A stretch of 64,000 bases of DNA, from NCBI RefSeq assembly GCF_002149925.1, contig NZ_MSLT01000023.1:558001-622000 (forward strand), in the 5' to 3' direction. Shown here in pieces: positions 53,921 to 63,972 of this stretch (position 1 is its first letter; each line of letters starts with the position of its first letter). The stretch is from Thioflexithrix psekupsensis. Lineage in GTDB: Bacteria > Pseudomonadota > Gammaproteobacteria > Beggiatoales > Beggiatoaceae. The notes beneath the pieces were generated by a model that worked only from the letters and a program-made list of their open reading frames with translations, did not search any database and had not been told where the DNA came from. The position numbers and the translations under genes were made by a program.

Positions 53921-56308
53921 ATGAATACCATTGCTCAACGGATTGCCGAACAACTTTCGGTGCAGGATTGGCAGATTACCGCTGCGATTCGTCTGCTGGA
54001 TGAGGGCGCAACCGTGCCTTTTGTGTCACGCTATCGTAAAGAAGCGACTGGCGGCTTAGATGATACGCAATTGCGCACCTTAGAAGAACGCCTGCGTTAT
54101 CTGCGCGAATTGGAAGAACGCCGCGAGACCATTTTACGCAGTATTGAGGAGCAAGGTAAATTAACGCCCGAATTAGCCCAAGACATCCACGCCGCAGACA
54201 CGAAAAATCGCTTAGAAGATTTGTATCTGCCTTATAAACCCAAACGGCGCACTAAAGCCCAAATCGCCCGCGAAGCCGGCTTAGAACCCCTCGCTCTCGC
54301 GCTGTTGCAAGACCCTACTGTAGACCCCGACGTGCTGGCCACGCAATATTTTAATCCTGATCACGCTTTAACGGAAATTAAACCCGTTTTGGATGGCGCA
54401 CGGCAAATTTTAATGGAACAGTTCGCTGAAAATGCCGAGTTATTAGGGCGTTTGCGCGAGTTCCTCTGGGATAATGCGTTATTGGTGTCTTCTTTGGTCG
54501 AAGGAAAGGCAGAGAGTGGGGCGAAATTTTCTGATTATTTCGAGTATAACGAAGCGTTAAAAAATATTCCGTCTCACCGTGCCTTGGCTTTGTTTCGCGG
54601 TCGCAATGAAGAAGTGTTGCGTTTGAATATTCAGTTAAAACTGGACGAAGACAGCAGTGACACGCATTCGTGCGAAGTGCAGATCGCGCAGTTTTTTCAT
54701 ATTGAAAATCAAGGGCGTAAAGCCGATGCGTGGTTGTCAGAAACGGTACGTCATGCGTGGCGGTTTAAAATTCGTTTACATTTAGAATCTGAATTATTAT
54801 TGCGTTTACGCGAGGCCGCTGAATCGGAAGCGATCAAGGTTTTCGCCAGCAATTTACACGATTTACTGTTGGCCGCACCTGCCGGCCGACGCACCACTTT
54901 AGGCTTAGACCCCGGCATTCGCACGGGCGTGAAATATGCCGCGGTGGATGGCACGGGAAAATTGGTCGCCCACGGCACCATTTACCCCCACGCCCCTAAA
55001 AATCAATGGAATGAGTCTATCCAAGTGTTAGCCGCGGTGTGTGCGGCGCACCAAGTAGAATTGGTCAGCGTCGGCAACGGCACCGCTTCACGAGAAACGG
55101 ATCGCTTAGTCGCTGATTTAATGCGTCAACATCCTGAATTAAAATTAAGTAAAGTCATGGTGTCTGAAGCGGGCGCGTCGGTTTATTCGGCTTCAGAATT
55201 GGCAGCGCAGGAATTTCCTGATTTGGATGTATCACTGCGTGGTGCGGTTTCGATTGCTCGACGTTTACAAGACCCGCTGGCCGAATTGGTCAAAATTGAC
55301 CCTAAATCTATCGGAGTCGGCCAATATCAACACGATGTCAATCAAACACAATTAGCCCATTCGCTAGATGCGGTGGTAGAGGACTGCGTTAATGCCGTTG
55401 GCGTGGATGTGAATACTGCTTCGGTATCTTTACTCAGTCGTATTTCTGGATTAAGTCCCAGTTTAGCCCGCAATATTGTCAGTTTCCGCGATGAAAATGG
55501 CCCCTTCAAAAATCGCCAATTATTACTCAAAGTTCCCCGTTTGGGTGAGAAAACATTTGAATTAGCCGCAGGATTTTTGCGCATTGCCGACGGCGATAAT
55601 CCCTTAGACGCATCGGCTGTGCATCCCGAAGCCTATCCTATCGTGGAACGTATTTTGGCACAGTGTCAAAAACCCATTAAAGTCGTGTTAGGTGATACGT
55701 CATTTTTACGCAGTTTATCGCCGGCCGATTTCGTCGATGAGCGTTTTGGTTTGCCAACGGTCACCGATATTTTAAAAGAATTGGAAAAACCCGGCCGCGA
55801 CCCCCGTCCCGAATTTAAAACCGCTGCATTTCGTGATGATGTGGCGCAATTAGACGATTTGCAACCGGGTATGATTTTGGAAGGCGTAGTCACCAATGTG
55901 ACGAATTTTGGCGCATTTGTGGACATTGGCGTGCATCAAGACGGTTTAGTACATATTTCTGCCTTAGCCAACAGCTTTGTCAAAGACCCGCGAGATGTGG
56001 TCAAAGCGGGAGATGTGGTTAAAGTCAAAGTGTTAGAAGTGGATTTGAAACGCAAACGGGTGGCTTTAACCATGCGTTTACAAGAGGCCAGCGAATCTCA
56101 CGAGTCCCGCGCTGGAAGAACAGAGTCCTCTTCTGCCCCTAAACGACATACAGATGCCCATTCATCTCCAGCCGGTAAAGGGAAAAAACCCGCCGTGGCC
56201 GCATCGAAAACCCACAAGTCCCCAAAATCCCAACCCGCACAAGCACAACCCATGACCGCTTTTGGTTCTGCGCTGGCCGAAGCACTGGCCAATGCGCGTA
56301 AGCGTTAG
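53921..56308 (+). CDS. tex: Tex-family RNA-binding transcription accessory protein
   Basis: A 795-residue Tex protein: an N-terminal helical domain, a YqgF-like RNase H fold ([19 protein letters not shown]), helix-hairpin-helix segments ([32 protein letters not shown], in part) and an S1 RNA-binding domain near 645-715 ([21 protein letters not shown]). The tail from about 720 is low-complexity, Ser/Lys/Ala-rich. Tex is a conserved nucleic-acid binding protein linked to transcription and virulence gene expression; its exact role is unsettled. It is monocistronic. Confidence 0.96.
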   Translation: MNTIAQRIAEQLSVQDWQITAAIRLLDEGATVPFVSRYRKEATGGLDDTQLRTLEERLRYLRELEERRETILRSIEEQGKLTPELAQDIHAADTKNRLEDLYLPYKPKRRTKAQIAREAGLEPLALALLQDPTVDPDVLATQYFNPDHALTEIKPVLDGARQILMEQFAENAELLGRLREFLWDNALLVSSLVEGKAESGAKFSDYFEYNEALKNIPSHRALALFRGRNEEVLRLNIQLKLDEDSSDTHSCEVQIAQFFHIENQGRKADAWLSETVRHAWRFKIRLHLESELLLRLREAAESEAIKVFASNLHDLLLAAPAGRRTTLGLDPGIRTGVKYAAVDGTGKLVAHGTIYPHAPKNQWNESIQVLAAVCAAHQVELVSVGNGTASRETDRLVADLMRQHPELKLSKVMVSEAGASVYSASELAAQEFPDLDVSLRGAVSIARRLQDPLAELVKIDPKSIGVGQYQHDVNQTQLAHSLDAVVEDCVNAVGVDVNTASVSLLSRISGLSPSLARNIVSFRDENGPFKNRQLLLKVPRLGEKTFELAAGFLRIADGDNPLDASAVHPEAYPIVERILAQCQKPIKVVLGDTSFLRSLSPADFVDERFGLPTVTDILKELEKPGRDPRPEFKTAAFRDDVAQLDDLQPGMILEGVVTNVTNFGAFVDIGVHQDGLVHISALANSFVKDPRDVVKAGDVVKVKVLEVDLKRKRVALTMRLQEASESHESRAGRTESSSAPKRHTDAHSSPAGKGKKPAVAASKTHKSPKSQPAQAQPMTAFGSALAEALANARKR

Positions 56309-56321
56309 TACGAGAACTTTG

Positions 56322-56350
56322 AATCAGAATATTTTTATTATATTCTGATT
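56322..56350. terminator. AATCAGAAT-type hairpin after tex
   Basis: AATCAGAATAT (56322-56332) and ATATTCTGATT (56340-56350) are perfect 11-bp inverted copies over a 7-nt T-rich loop, 13 bp after the tex stop. There is no T run after it. The same word appears in the hairpins at 41289 and 62308, so this may be a repeat used as a terminator. Confidence 0.5.
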
Positions 56351-56384
56351 CTACAATTCGGCCATCACTGCAAGACAACGCATC

Positions 56385-57911
56385 ATGACCTATTCCCCAG
56401 AAAATACAACGCCTCGCGGCACGGATTACCACGATCCCGGCTTGCATCATACGCCCTGTGATAAACGGGAACTCCTTTCCCAATTCCTCACTTTTCTCCC
56501 CAAAAACGCCGTTTTATCTGAACCCGAAGATTTGCATCCTTATGAATGTGATGGACTTTCGGCTTTTCGCCATTTACCCATGATGGTCGTATTGCCTGAA
56601 TCGGTGGCGCAGGTGCAACAGATTATGCGCGTATGTTACGAACGACGGGTGCCGGTGATCGCTCGCGGTGCGGGAACGGGATTGTCGGGCAGTGCGTTGC
56701 CGGACGATCATAGTGTGTTACTCAGTCTTAGTAAATTAAATCGTATTTTAGAATTAGACCCGCTCAGTCGTACTGCTCGTATTGAACCGGGCGTGCGTAA
56801 TTTAGCGATTACGGAAGCGGCGAGTCAATATGGACTTTATTACGCGCCCGATCCGTCTTCCCAAATTGCTTGTTCTATTGGGGGCAATGTGGCGGAAAAT
56901 TCGGGGGGCGTGCATTGTTTAAAATATGGTTTAACCGTTCACAATGTGTTGGCGTTAAAAGTGGTGATGGTGACAGGCGAATTACTCCATATTGGTAGTG
57001 GTGCATTGGACAGTCCCGGTTATCATTTGCTGGCTTTAATGCACGGCTCGGAGGGCATGTTAGGGATTGTGGTAGAAGTGTTGGTTAAACTCGTTCCCAA
57101 ACCTAATGATATACAAGTGTTGTTGATCACCTTCGATGATGTCGCACAAGCAGGGCGTGCAGTCAATACGATTATTGAATCAGGTATTCTCCCCTCGGGC
57201 TTGGAAATGATGGATCAATTGGCGATTCGTGCGGCGGAAGATTTTTGTCATGCGGGCTATCCTACGGATGTTGCAGCGATTTTATTGTGCGAATTGGACG
57301 GAACGACAGAAGAAGTAGACGAACACGTGAAAAAAGTCGAACAACTCATGCAGAATTGTGGTGCATTAGCGGTGCGCGTGGCGAAAACAGAAGCTGAACG
57401 GATTTTATTTTGGAAAGGGCGTAAATCGGCTTTTCCGGCGGTGGGGCGTTTATCTCCTGATTATTACTGTATGGACGGGACTATTCCGCGTCGTCATTTA
57501 GCGGCGGTATTAACGCGTTTAAACGAATTATCACAAGAATACAATTTACCCATTGCCAATGTTTTTCATGCGGGCGATGGCAATTTGCACCCTTTAATTA
57601 TGTACGATGCCAATATTCCCGGCGAATTGGCGCGCACCGAAGAATTAGGCGGCAAAATTCTCACCTTATGCGTAGAAATGGGCGGCACCATCACCGGAGA
57701 ACACGGTGTGGGTGTGGAAAAAATTAACCAAATGTGTGACCAATTTGCCTCTGCCGAATTACAACAATTTCACGCCATCAAAGAAGCCTTTGATCCATTG
57801 CGCCTGCTCAATCCCGGTAAAGCCGTGCCAACCTTACATCGCTGTGCCGAATTGGGCGCGATGCACGTTCATCATAACCAATTGCCTCATTCTGATTTGC
57901 CGAGATTTTGA
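56385..57911 (+). CDS. glcD: FAD-linked glycolate/lactate oxidase subunit GlcD
   Basis: A 508-residue FAD-binding (PCMH-type) oxidase. Core pieces are PVIARGAGTGLSGSALP, ACSIGGNVAENSGGVHCLKYG, LALMHGSEGMLGIV and the C-terminal NVFHAGDGNLHPLIMYD and GGTITGEHGVGVEK. It belongs to the glycolate oxidase complex GlcDEF that converts glycolate to glyoxylate, feeding electrons to the chain. It is 3 bp before glcE. No glcF (iron-sulfur subunit) is in the window. Confidence 0.93.
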   Translation: MTYSPENTTPRGTDYHDPGLHHTPCDKRELLSQFLTFLPKNAVLSEPEDLHPYECDGLSAFRHLPMMVVLPESVAQVQQIMRVCYERRVPVIARGAGTGLSGSALPDDHSVLLSLSKLNRILELDPLSRTARIEPGVRNLAITEAASQYGLYYAPDPSSQIACSIGGNVAENSGGVHCLKYGLTVHNVLALKVVMVTGELLHIGSGALDSPGYHLLALMHGSEGMLGIVVEVLVKLVPKPNDIQVLLITFDDVAQAGRAVNTIIESGILPSGLEMMDQLAIRAAEDFCHAGYPTDVAAILLCELDGTTEEVDEHVKKVEQLMQNCGALAVRVAKTEAERILFWKGRKSAFPAVGRLSPDYYCMDGTIPRRHLAAVLTRLNELSQEYNLPIANVFHAGDGNLHPLIMYDANIPGELARTEELGGKILTLCVEMGGTITGEHGVGVEKINQMCDQFASAELQQFHAIKEAFDPLRLLNPGKAVPTLHRCAELGAMHVHHNQLPHSDLPRF

Positions 57912-57914
57912 ACC

Positions 57915-58970
57915 ATGCGCGATTTAACTGGTGTTTTACAAAATAAAGTTCGTACTGCAATTCAAGACGAAACGCCCTTAGAACTGATCGGCGGTGGTAG
58001 CAAGCGTTTTTATGGACGAGAACCTGTTGGCGAGCCGTTGTATTTATCTGAACACGCGGGAATTATGAATTACGAACCCAGCGAATTGGTGATTACAGCA
58101 CGCGCAGGTACGCGACTACAAGAAATTGAAACGACTTTAGCCGAATCCGGACAATGTTTGGGTTTTGAACCGCCGCATTTTGGGGAAAATGCCACACTCG
58201 GCGGCACTATCGCGTGTGGTTTTTCGGGGATGACGCGCCCTTATTGGGGATCGGCGGCGGATTTTGTATTGGGTACGCGGTTATTGACGGGCAAAGCTGA
58301 GGTGTTACGTTTTGGTGGTGAGGTGATGAAAAATGTCGCGGGTTACGATGTCTCACGATTGATGGTGGGCGCGTTGGGAACGTTGGGAATTCTTTTGGAC
58401 GTGTCCCTTAAAGTGCTACCAAAACCCGTTCATCACGTGACTTTAACGCGAGAATGTGATGCAGCCACCAGTTTACGTTTAATGAATCAATGGGCAGGGC
58501 AGCCTTTACCGTTGTCGGCAACGGCATTTTTACAAGGTCAATTTTATTACCGTTTATCAGGCAGCGTGCGCGGAGTGGACGCAGCAGTTAAACAATTGGG
58601 GGGTGATGTTTTACCGCAAGCGGATACGTTTTGGCGTGATTTGCGCGAACACCGCTTACCTTTTTTTCAAAATGAAACACAAAATTTGTGGCGGCTTTCG
58701 CTGCCTTCCACCGTTCCTGTATTGCCTTTGTTGGGAGAAAGTATTATAGAATGGGGTGGCGCGCAGCGGTGGTTGCGCAGTGATACAGATGCAATGACCT
58801 TGCGTAATCAGGTTTCTGCGGCGGGGGGTTATGCGACGTTATTCCGTTTTGGCGCACGCCATTCGTGTTTTCAACCGCTTTCAGAGCCGCTTTTGGGCTT
58901 ACATCAGCAATTAAAAATCGCTTTCGATCCTAAAAATATTTTTAATCGTGGCCGTTTGTATGAAATATAG
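57915..58970 (+). CDS. glcE: Glycolate oxidase FAD-binding subunit GlcE
   Basis: A 351-residue FAD-binding subunit: ELIGGGSKRFYGR, ELVITARAGTRLQEIE, GATLGGTIACGFSG-type motif (read ENATLGGTIACGFSGMTRP), FGGEVMKNVAGYDVSRLMVGALGTLG and C-terminal FDPKNIFNRGRLY. It starts 3 bp after glcD. The expected third gene glcF does not follow; recC begins 55 bp later, so the operon is incomplete here. Confidence 0.93.
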   Translation: MRDLTGVLQNKVRTAIQDETPLELIGGGSKRFYGREPVGEPLYLSEHAGIMNYEPSELVITARAGTRLQEIETTLAESGQCLGFEPPHFGENATLGGTIACGFSGMTRPYWGSAADFVLGTRLLTGKAEVLRFGGEVMKNVAGYDVSRLMVGALGTLGILLDVSLKVLPKPVHHVTLTRECDAATSLRLMNQWAGQPLPLSATAFLQGQFYYRLSGSVRGVDAAVKQLGGDVLPQADTFWRDLREHRLPFFQNETQNLWRLSLPSTVPVLPLLGESIIEWGGAQRWLRSDTDAMTLRNQVSAAGGYATLFRFGARHSCFQPLSEPLLGLHQQLKIAFDPKNIFNRGRLYEI

Positions 58971-59025
58971 TCAACTGTTTTAATAGTTCTGACTTTATTT
59001 TGTCGCCTTATTGATCACCTCCATT

Positions 59026-62000
59026 ATGTTTCACATTTACCACAGCAATCGTTTAGAACAATTAGCCGAACAATTAAGTTCTTTAATAAAAACACCTTTA
59101 GCGCATCCTTTTCTCGCAGAATGTATTGTGGTGCAAAGTAAAGGGATGGAACGTTGGTTGTCTATGCAATTGGCTGAACGATTGGGCATTGCGGCAAATA
59201 TTGAATTTCCTTTTCCCAATACGATTATTTGGCGATTATTTCGTTCTTTATTCCGTCAATTAAGCGAATTCTCTGTTTTTGATCGAGAAGTAATGTTGTG
59301 GCAATTTATGGAATTATTGCCGCATTATTTTGATCATCCTGAGTTTGCCGAATTAAAAAATTATCTGCATGATGATCCGAACGGCGTTAAATTATTCCAA
59401 TTGTCTTTACGCATTGCAGATACTTTTGATCAATATGGTTTATATCGTCCTGATTTATTATTTTCATGGGAAAATAAAAAGCAGCGCGATGGTTGGCAAT
59501 CGATATTGTGGAATGAATTAATTCATTTATATCAAACCGATGATCATCGCGCTAAAATTTGGCAAAAATTCATGCAGGCTGATTTAACGCCTTGTTTAAC
59601 GCAATTACCGCCGCGAATTTCTATTTTTGGCATTTCTAATTTACCACCTGTTTATTTAGAAACATTTGCTTATTTAGGTCAGTTTTTAGAAGTGCATTTA
59701 TTTTTATTTAATCCCTGTCAAGCGCATTGGGGATATATTGTCTCTGATGTAGAAATGGCGCGATTAGCCCGCAAGCAAAAAGACAATATTATTTCTCCCG
59801 AAGAACAATATTATGAAAAAGGCAATCCGTTATTGGCTTCGATGGGAAAAATGGCGCGAGATTTTTTTGATTTAATTCAAGATTATTCGCATCAATCTTA
59901 TGATTTATTTATAGAAGCGGAGCAAGATTCATTATTGCATTTAGTGCAGAATGATATTTTAAATTTACAAAATCGTCCTATTGATCAAGAAATAGGATTG
60001 ATTAACCCCCGTGATCAATCTTTACAAATTCACATTTGCCACAGTCCGATGCGCGAAGTGGAAGTGTTATATGATCAATTGCTGAATTTATTTGAAATGA
60101 ATTCGCAATTATTGCCGCGTGATATTGTGATAATGGTGCCGAAAATTGAAGATTATGCGCCATTTATTGAAGCGGTTTTTGGCGTGGAACGTCAAGGAAA
60201 AATGCAATTGCCTTTTAGCATTGCGGATCGGGATTTACGCCATGAAAGCAGTTTGGTTAATACTTTTATTGCCATTTTAGAATTAGAACGGGGGCGTTTT
60301 CCTGTTTTAGAGGTATTAAATTTATTAGAAATGGACGCGGTGCAGCGGCGTTTTGCTTTATCTGATGACGATTTAATATTAATTAAACATTGGATTCAAA
60401 AAACCGCGATTTGTTGGGGAATGGATGCGGCGAATCGGGCGCAATTAAAACTGCCTGCTTTGCCAGAAAATACTTGGCGTGCGGGTTTAGAACGGTTGTT
60501 ATTAGGATTTGCTTTAATTGATCAACAGGTTTTATTTGAAGATATTTTGCCTTTTGATGAAATAGAAGGACAAGAAACTTTAATTTTAGGCAAATTAGCA
60601 GGATTTATTGAACAGCTTTTTACTACGGTCAATTTATTGTCTCAATCCCATTCTCCCATCGAATGGGCAAATTTATTACTGCGTTTATTAGGGCAGTTTT
60701 TCCAACCCAGCGAAACGCAAGAAATTGAAGCGCAACATATTCGTAAAGTGATTCAACAATTAGCCACCACGACGCAAATTAAAGGTTTTGAATTTGAGCA
60801 ACCGTTGGGAATTGCCGCTATTATTGCCTATTTACGTAATTATTTAAATGAAATTAATCAACCCGTGCATTTTTTGACGGGACAAATTACTTTCTGCACG
60901 TTATTGCCGATGCGTAGCATTCCTTTTAAAGTGGTTTGTTTATTGGGCATGAATGATCACAGTTATCCGCGGGTGCAACGTCCATTAAGTTTTGATTTAA
61001 TGGCACAATATCCGAAAAAAGGGGATCGTTCTTTACGCCATAATGATCGTTATTTATTTTTAGAAGCCTTATTGTCGGCGCGGAATCATTTTTATTTAAG
61101 TTACGTCGGACACAGCGTACAAGATAATAGCGAATTGCCGCCTTCGGTATTAGTGAGCGAATTAAAAGATTATCTCATGGCAGGTTTTAAAGGCATTCAT
61201 GGCGAGAAAATTTTAGAATTAATTCAATGCCATCATCCGTTACAGCCATTTAGTCCTCATTATTTTATGACCCCGCCTTTAAAAACGCAATTATTCAGTT
61301 ATTCTAAAGAATATTGCCAAGCCAGCTCTGTGCTATTAAAAAAACGCGAAGCAATAAAAGCCGATTTTCTCACCCAAGCATTACCATATCCTGATAGTCA
61401 TTGGACAACAGTTGATGTATTGGATTTATTGCGATTTTTTAAAAATCCAACACAATATTTATTAAAAGAGCGTTTAGATATTAATTTAAGTTATGAAGAA
61501 CAATTATTAGAAGAAAATGAGCCGTTTAATTTAGTAGGTTTAAACGCCTATCAATTTACCCAAGAATTAATAGAAGCCGCATTAGCAGGTGAAGCATTAA
61601 CGCCGCATTTTAATGTGGCCAAAGCCAAAGGTTTATTGCCGCATGGTGTGGTGGGGAAAGTCATTTATGATCGCATTGAAAGCGATATTAAACCGTTTAT
61701 TCATCAAGTTAAAACAGAGATAATTCACACCCGTTTAACGCCCCAAGCCATTCATTTGACTTTAGGAGCATTCCAACTGTCGGCTTATTTAGATCATTTG
61801 TGGAATAAACAACAATTTTTTTACCGTTATGCCGATATGAAAGGCGATGATGTGATTAAATTGTGGTTATATCATTTGCTATTAAATAGCCAGAATAAAG
61901 AAGATTCTCTTTTGCCCAATACGTCTATTTTTCTCGCTAAAGACAGTCAAATTTTATTGCGTCCTATTCCGTCTCAAGAAGCCTGTGTTATTTTACAAAA

Positions 62001-62301
62001 TTTACTTGATTTTTACTGGCAAGGTTGTTGTGAATTAATGCCTTTCTTTCCTAAAACCGCATGGAGTTATGCCATCAATTATTATTTTCATACGGAAATG
62101 GATCGGGAAAAATCTTTAATAGAAGCTCGAAAAACATGGCGTAATGACAGTTATCAAGAATATGGGGAGTTTTATCAAAGTCCTTATTATGAATTGGCTT
62201 TTCAACATGATACGGATCAATTAATTGGCCAGCGTTTTATCACTTTAACCGAACGCTTTTTTCAACCTTTTTTTGCTCATGCGGAAATTTCTTATCACTG
62301 A
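59026..62301 (+). CDS. recC: Exodeoxyribonuclease V gamma subunit RecC
   Basis: The Chi-recognising subunit of RecBCD, 1091 residues from ATG 59026 (E. coli 1122). It starts MFHIYHSNRLEQLAEQL as in RecC, with CIVVQSKGMERWLSMQLAE, IFGISNLPPVYLE, HICHSPMREVEVLYDQLL, and LPMRSIPFKVVCLLGMNDHSYPRVQRP in the C-terminal inactive-helicase half. Chi-contact residues were not checked. A TTG at 59011 is in frame but less likely. recB and ptrA are absent here; recD is on the opposite strand at 44821. Confidence 0.93.
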   Translation: MFHIYHSNRLEQLAEQLSSLIKTPLAHPFLAECIVVQSKGMERWLSMQLAERLGIAANIEFPFPNTIIWRLFRSLFRQLSEFSVFDREVMLWQFMELLPHYFDHPEFAELKNYLHDDPNGVKLFQLSLRIADTFDQYGLYRPDLLFSWENKKQRDGWQSILWNELIHLYQTDDHRAKIWQKFMQADLTPCLTQLPPRISIFGISNLPPVYLETFAYLGQFLEVHLFLFNPCQAHWGYIVSDVEMARLARKQKDNIISPEEQYYEKGNPLLASMGKMARDFFDLIQDYSHQSYDLFIEAEQDSLLHLVQNDILNLQNRPIDQEIGLINPRDQSLQIHICHSPMREVEVLYDQLLNLFEMNSQLLPRDIVIMVPKIEDYAPFIEAVFGVERQGKMQLPFSIADRDLRHESSLVNTFIAILELERGRFPVLEVLNLLEMDAVQRRFALSDDDLILIKHWIQKTAICWGMDAANRAQLKLPALPENTWRAGLERLLLGFALIDQQVLFEDILPFDEIEGQETLILGKLAGFIEQLFTTVNLLSQSHSPIEWANLLLRLLGQFFQPSETQEIEAQHIRKVIQQLATTTQIKGFEFEQPLGIAAIIAYLRNYLNEINQPVHFLTGQITFCTLLPMRSIPFKVVCLLGMNDHSYPRVQRPLSFDLMAQYPKKGDRSLRHNDRYLFLEALLSARNHFYLSYVGHSVQDNSELPPSVLVSELKDYLMAGFKGIHGEKILELIQCHHPLQPFSPHYFMTPPLKTQLFSYSKEYCQASSVLLKKREAIKADFLTQALPYPDSHWTTVDVLDLLRFFKNPTQYLLKERLDINLSYEEQLLEENEPFNLVGLNAYQFTQELIEAALAGEALTPHFNVAKAKGLLPHGVVGKVIYDRIESDIKPFIHQVKTEIIHTRLTPQAIHLTLGAFQLSAYLDHLWNKQQFFYRYADMKGDDVIKLWLYHLLLNSQNKEDSLLPNTSIFLAKDSQILLRPIPSQEACVILQNLLDFYWQGCCELMPFFPKTAWSYAINYYFHTEMDREKSLIEARKTWRNDSYQEYGEFYQSPYYELAFQHDTDQLIGQRFITLTERFFQPFFAHAEISYH

Positions 62302-62307
62302 TTTTTT

Positions 62308-62415
62308 GTCAGAATCAGAATTTACAGAATTAATTCTTGCACGTTGTTTATTTTCGGTAAATTTTTTATTCTTTAATTCTGAAAATCCTAAAATTCTGTA
62401 AATTCTGATTCAGAC
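62308..62415. repeat. 108-bp element with 24-bp inverted arms between recC and rpe
   Basis: The arms 62308-62331 and 62392-62415 are inverted copies matching at 23 of 24 positions (core GAATCAGAATTTACAGAATT). They enclose 60 bp of AT-rich DNA. This is the longest member of the AATCAGAAT family of intergenic inverted repeats in this window. It may also act as a terminator for recC. Confidence 0.7.
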
Positions 62416-62496
62416 AAAATGATTTTTATTTTGCTATATATTATCGCTTATCATCACCATTAATTAAAAAGATAGTTTAATTAGATAAAATTTGTT

Positions 62497-62502
62497 TATA
62501 AT
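62497..62502 (+). promoter_or_regulatory. Candidate -10 element for rpe
   Basis: A perfect TATAAT lies 60 bp before the rpe start; the -35 position (AGTTTA) is poor, so this is only a candidate. Confidence 0.3.
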
Positions 62503-62562
62503 AATCCTGTTCTTTTAGAAGAACCGAGACCCATAAAAATTGATATTTAGGAATAATGAAAG

Positions 62563-63237
62563 ATGTTTGATTATTACATTGCACCGTCTATTTTATCGGC
62601 TGATTTTGCGCGATTAGGAGAGGAAGTTAGCACGGTATTGGCTGCAGGCGCGGATATTGTTCATTTTGATGTCATGGACAATCATTACGTGCCGAATTTA
62701 ACCATTGGCCCCTTAGTATGCGAAGCCCTGCGTAAGCATGGAATTAGCGCAGAAATTGATGTGCATTTAATGGTAAAACCTGTGGATCGCATTATTCCCG
62801 ATTTTGCCAAAGCAGGCGCGACTTATATCACTTTTCATCCAGAAGCCTCTGAGCATGTTGATCGCACTTTGCAATTGATTCGAGATTGCGGTTGTAAAAG
62901 TGGTTTAGTTTTTAATCCTGCTACGCCTTTACATTATCTTGATTATGTGATGGATAAAATCGATATGATTTTATTAATGTCGGTTAATCCTGGATTTGGT
63001 GGGCAAAGTTTTATTCCTGCGACGTTAGATAAATTAAAATTGGCACGGGAACGCATTAAGCAAAGTGGCCGTCCTATTCGCTTGGAAGTTGACGGCGGCG
63101 TTAAAGTGGATAATATCCGCCAAATTGCCGAAGCAGGCGCAGATACTTTTGTCGCAGGATCGGCTATTTTTAACACGCCCAATTATCAAGAAACCATTGC
63201 CAAAATGCGTGCTGAATTAGCCAAAGTGACGCGCTAA
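62563..63237 (+). CDS. rpe: Ribulose-phosphate 3-epimerase
   Basis: Interconverts ribulose-5-phosphate and xylulose-5-phosphate in the pentose phosphate pathway and the Calvin cycle. A 224-residue TIM barrel: [60 protein letters not shown] and [12 protein letters not shown] with metal-binding His/Asp residues. AGGA lies about 10 nt before the ATG. gph follows 66 bp later with its own promoter candidate. Confidence 0.97.
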   Translation: MFDYYIAPSILSADFARLGEEVSTVLAAGADIVHFDVMDNHYVPNLTIGPLVCEALRKHGISAEIDVHLMVKPVDRIIPDFAKAGATYITFHPEASEHVDRTLQLIRDCGCKSGLVFNPATPLHYLDYVMDKIDMILLMSVNPGFGGQSFIPATLDKLKLARERIKQSGRPIRLEVDGGVKVDNIRQIAEAGADTFVAGSAIFNTPNYQETIAKMRAELAKVTR

Positions 63238-63238
63238 G

Positions 63239-63267
63239 TTGCTGCAAAAAAATAAACGCGCTATAAT
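63239..63267 (+). promoter_or_regulatory. Sigma-70 type promoter candidate for gph
   Basis: TTGCTG (63239-63244), 17-bp spacer, TATAAT (63262-63267), about 36 bp upstream of the gph start. The best -35/-10 pair noticed in the window. It overlaps the end of rpe. Confidence 0.5.
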
Positions 63268-63303
63268 GGCTTATTTTTAGAATTTCTTAATAACGAGGTC
63301 GGT

Positions 63304-63972
63304 GTGTTTAAACCTGAATTAATTTTGAGCGATTTGGATGGCACGTTGGTGGATAGCGTTCCTGATTTGGCGTATGCGGCGGATCAAATGATGCAACAGC
63401 TTGATTTGCCAGCGCGTGGGGTGGATTCGGTGCGTTTATGGGTGGGTAATGGTGTAGAACGCTTGGTGAAGCGAACCTTGACAGGGGAAATGTACGGCGA
63501 GCCGCCCAGTGACTTGTTAGCAAAGGCTTTTCCTTTGTTTATGGATTGCTACGGGGATACGAATGGGCAACGCAGTCAGCTTTATCCCGGTGTGCGCGAG
63601 GGCTTGGTGTGGTTACATGAACATTATCGCAATTTGGGCTGCATTACCAATAAATCTAAACGCTTTACACGCCCGTTATTAGAACAATTAGGCATTGCTG
63701 ATTATTTCGGCATTATTGTCGCGGGAGATAGTTTACCTGCAAAGAAACCCGATCCCTTGCCTTTAACCCATTGTATGGATTTCTTTTCTAAAAAACCTGA
63801 GCAAACATTAATGATCGGCGATTCAACCAATGATGTGCAAGCGGCGAGAAACGCGGGTTGTCCGATTATTTGTGTTGATTATGGTTATAATCATGGGGAA
63901 GATATTCGTTTGTCTGGTGCAGATGCGGTCATTAGTCATTTTGCAGAATTGCAGCGTTTATTACCATTATGA
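63304..63972 (+). CDS. gph: Phosphoglycolate phosphatase
   Basis: A HAD-superfamily phosphatase of 222 residues. Motif I is D10LDGT (nucleophile D10), motif II is the T in CITNKSKRF, motif III is K in AKKPDPLPL and motif IV is MIGDSTNDVQAARNAG. It starts at GTG 63304, with CGAGG about 6 nt upstream. It removes phosphate from 2-phosphoglycolate to glycolate, which GlcDE in the same window could oxidise. It is next to rpe, a common pairing. Its stop overlaps the next gene's ATG. Confidence 0.93.
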   Translation: MFKPELILSDLDGTLVDSVPDLAYAADQMMQQLDLPARGVDSVRLWVGNGVERLVKRTLTGEMYGEPPSDLLAKAFPLFMDCYGDTNGQRSQLYPGVREGLVWLHEHYRNLGCITNKSKRFTRPLLEQLGIADYFGIIVAGDSLPAKKPDPLPLTHCMDFFSKKPEQTLMIGDSTNDVQAARNAGCPIICVDYGYNHGEDIRLSGADAVISHFAELQRLLPL

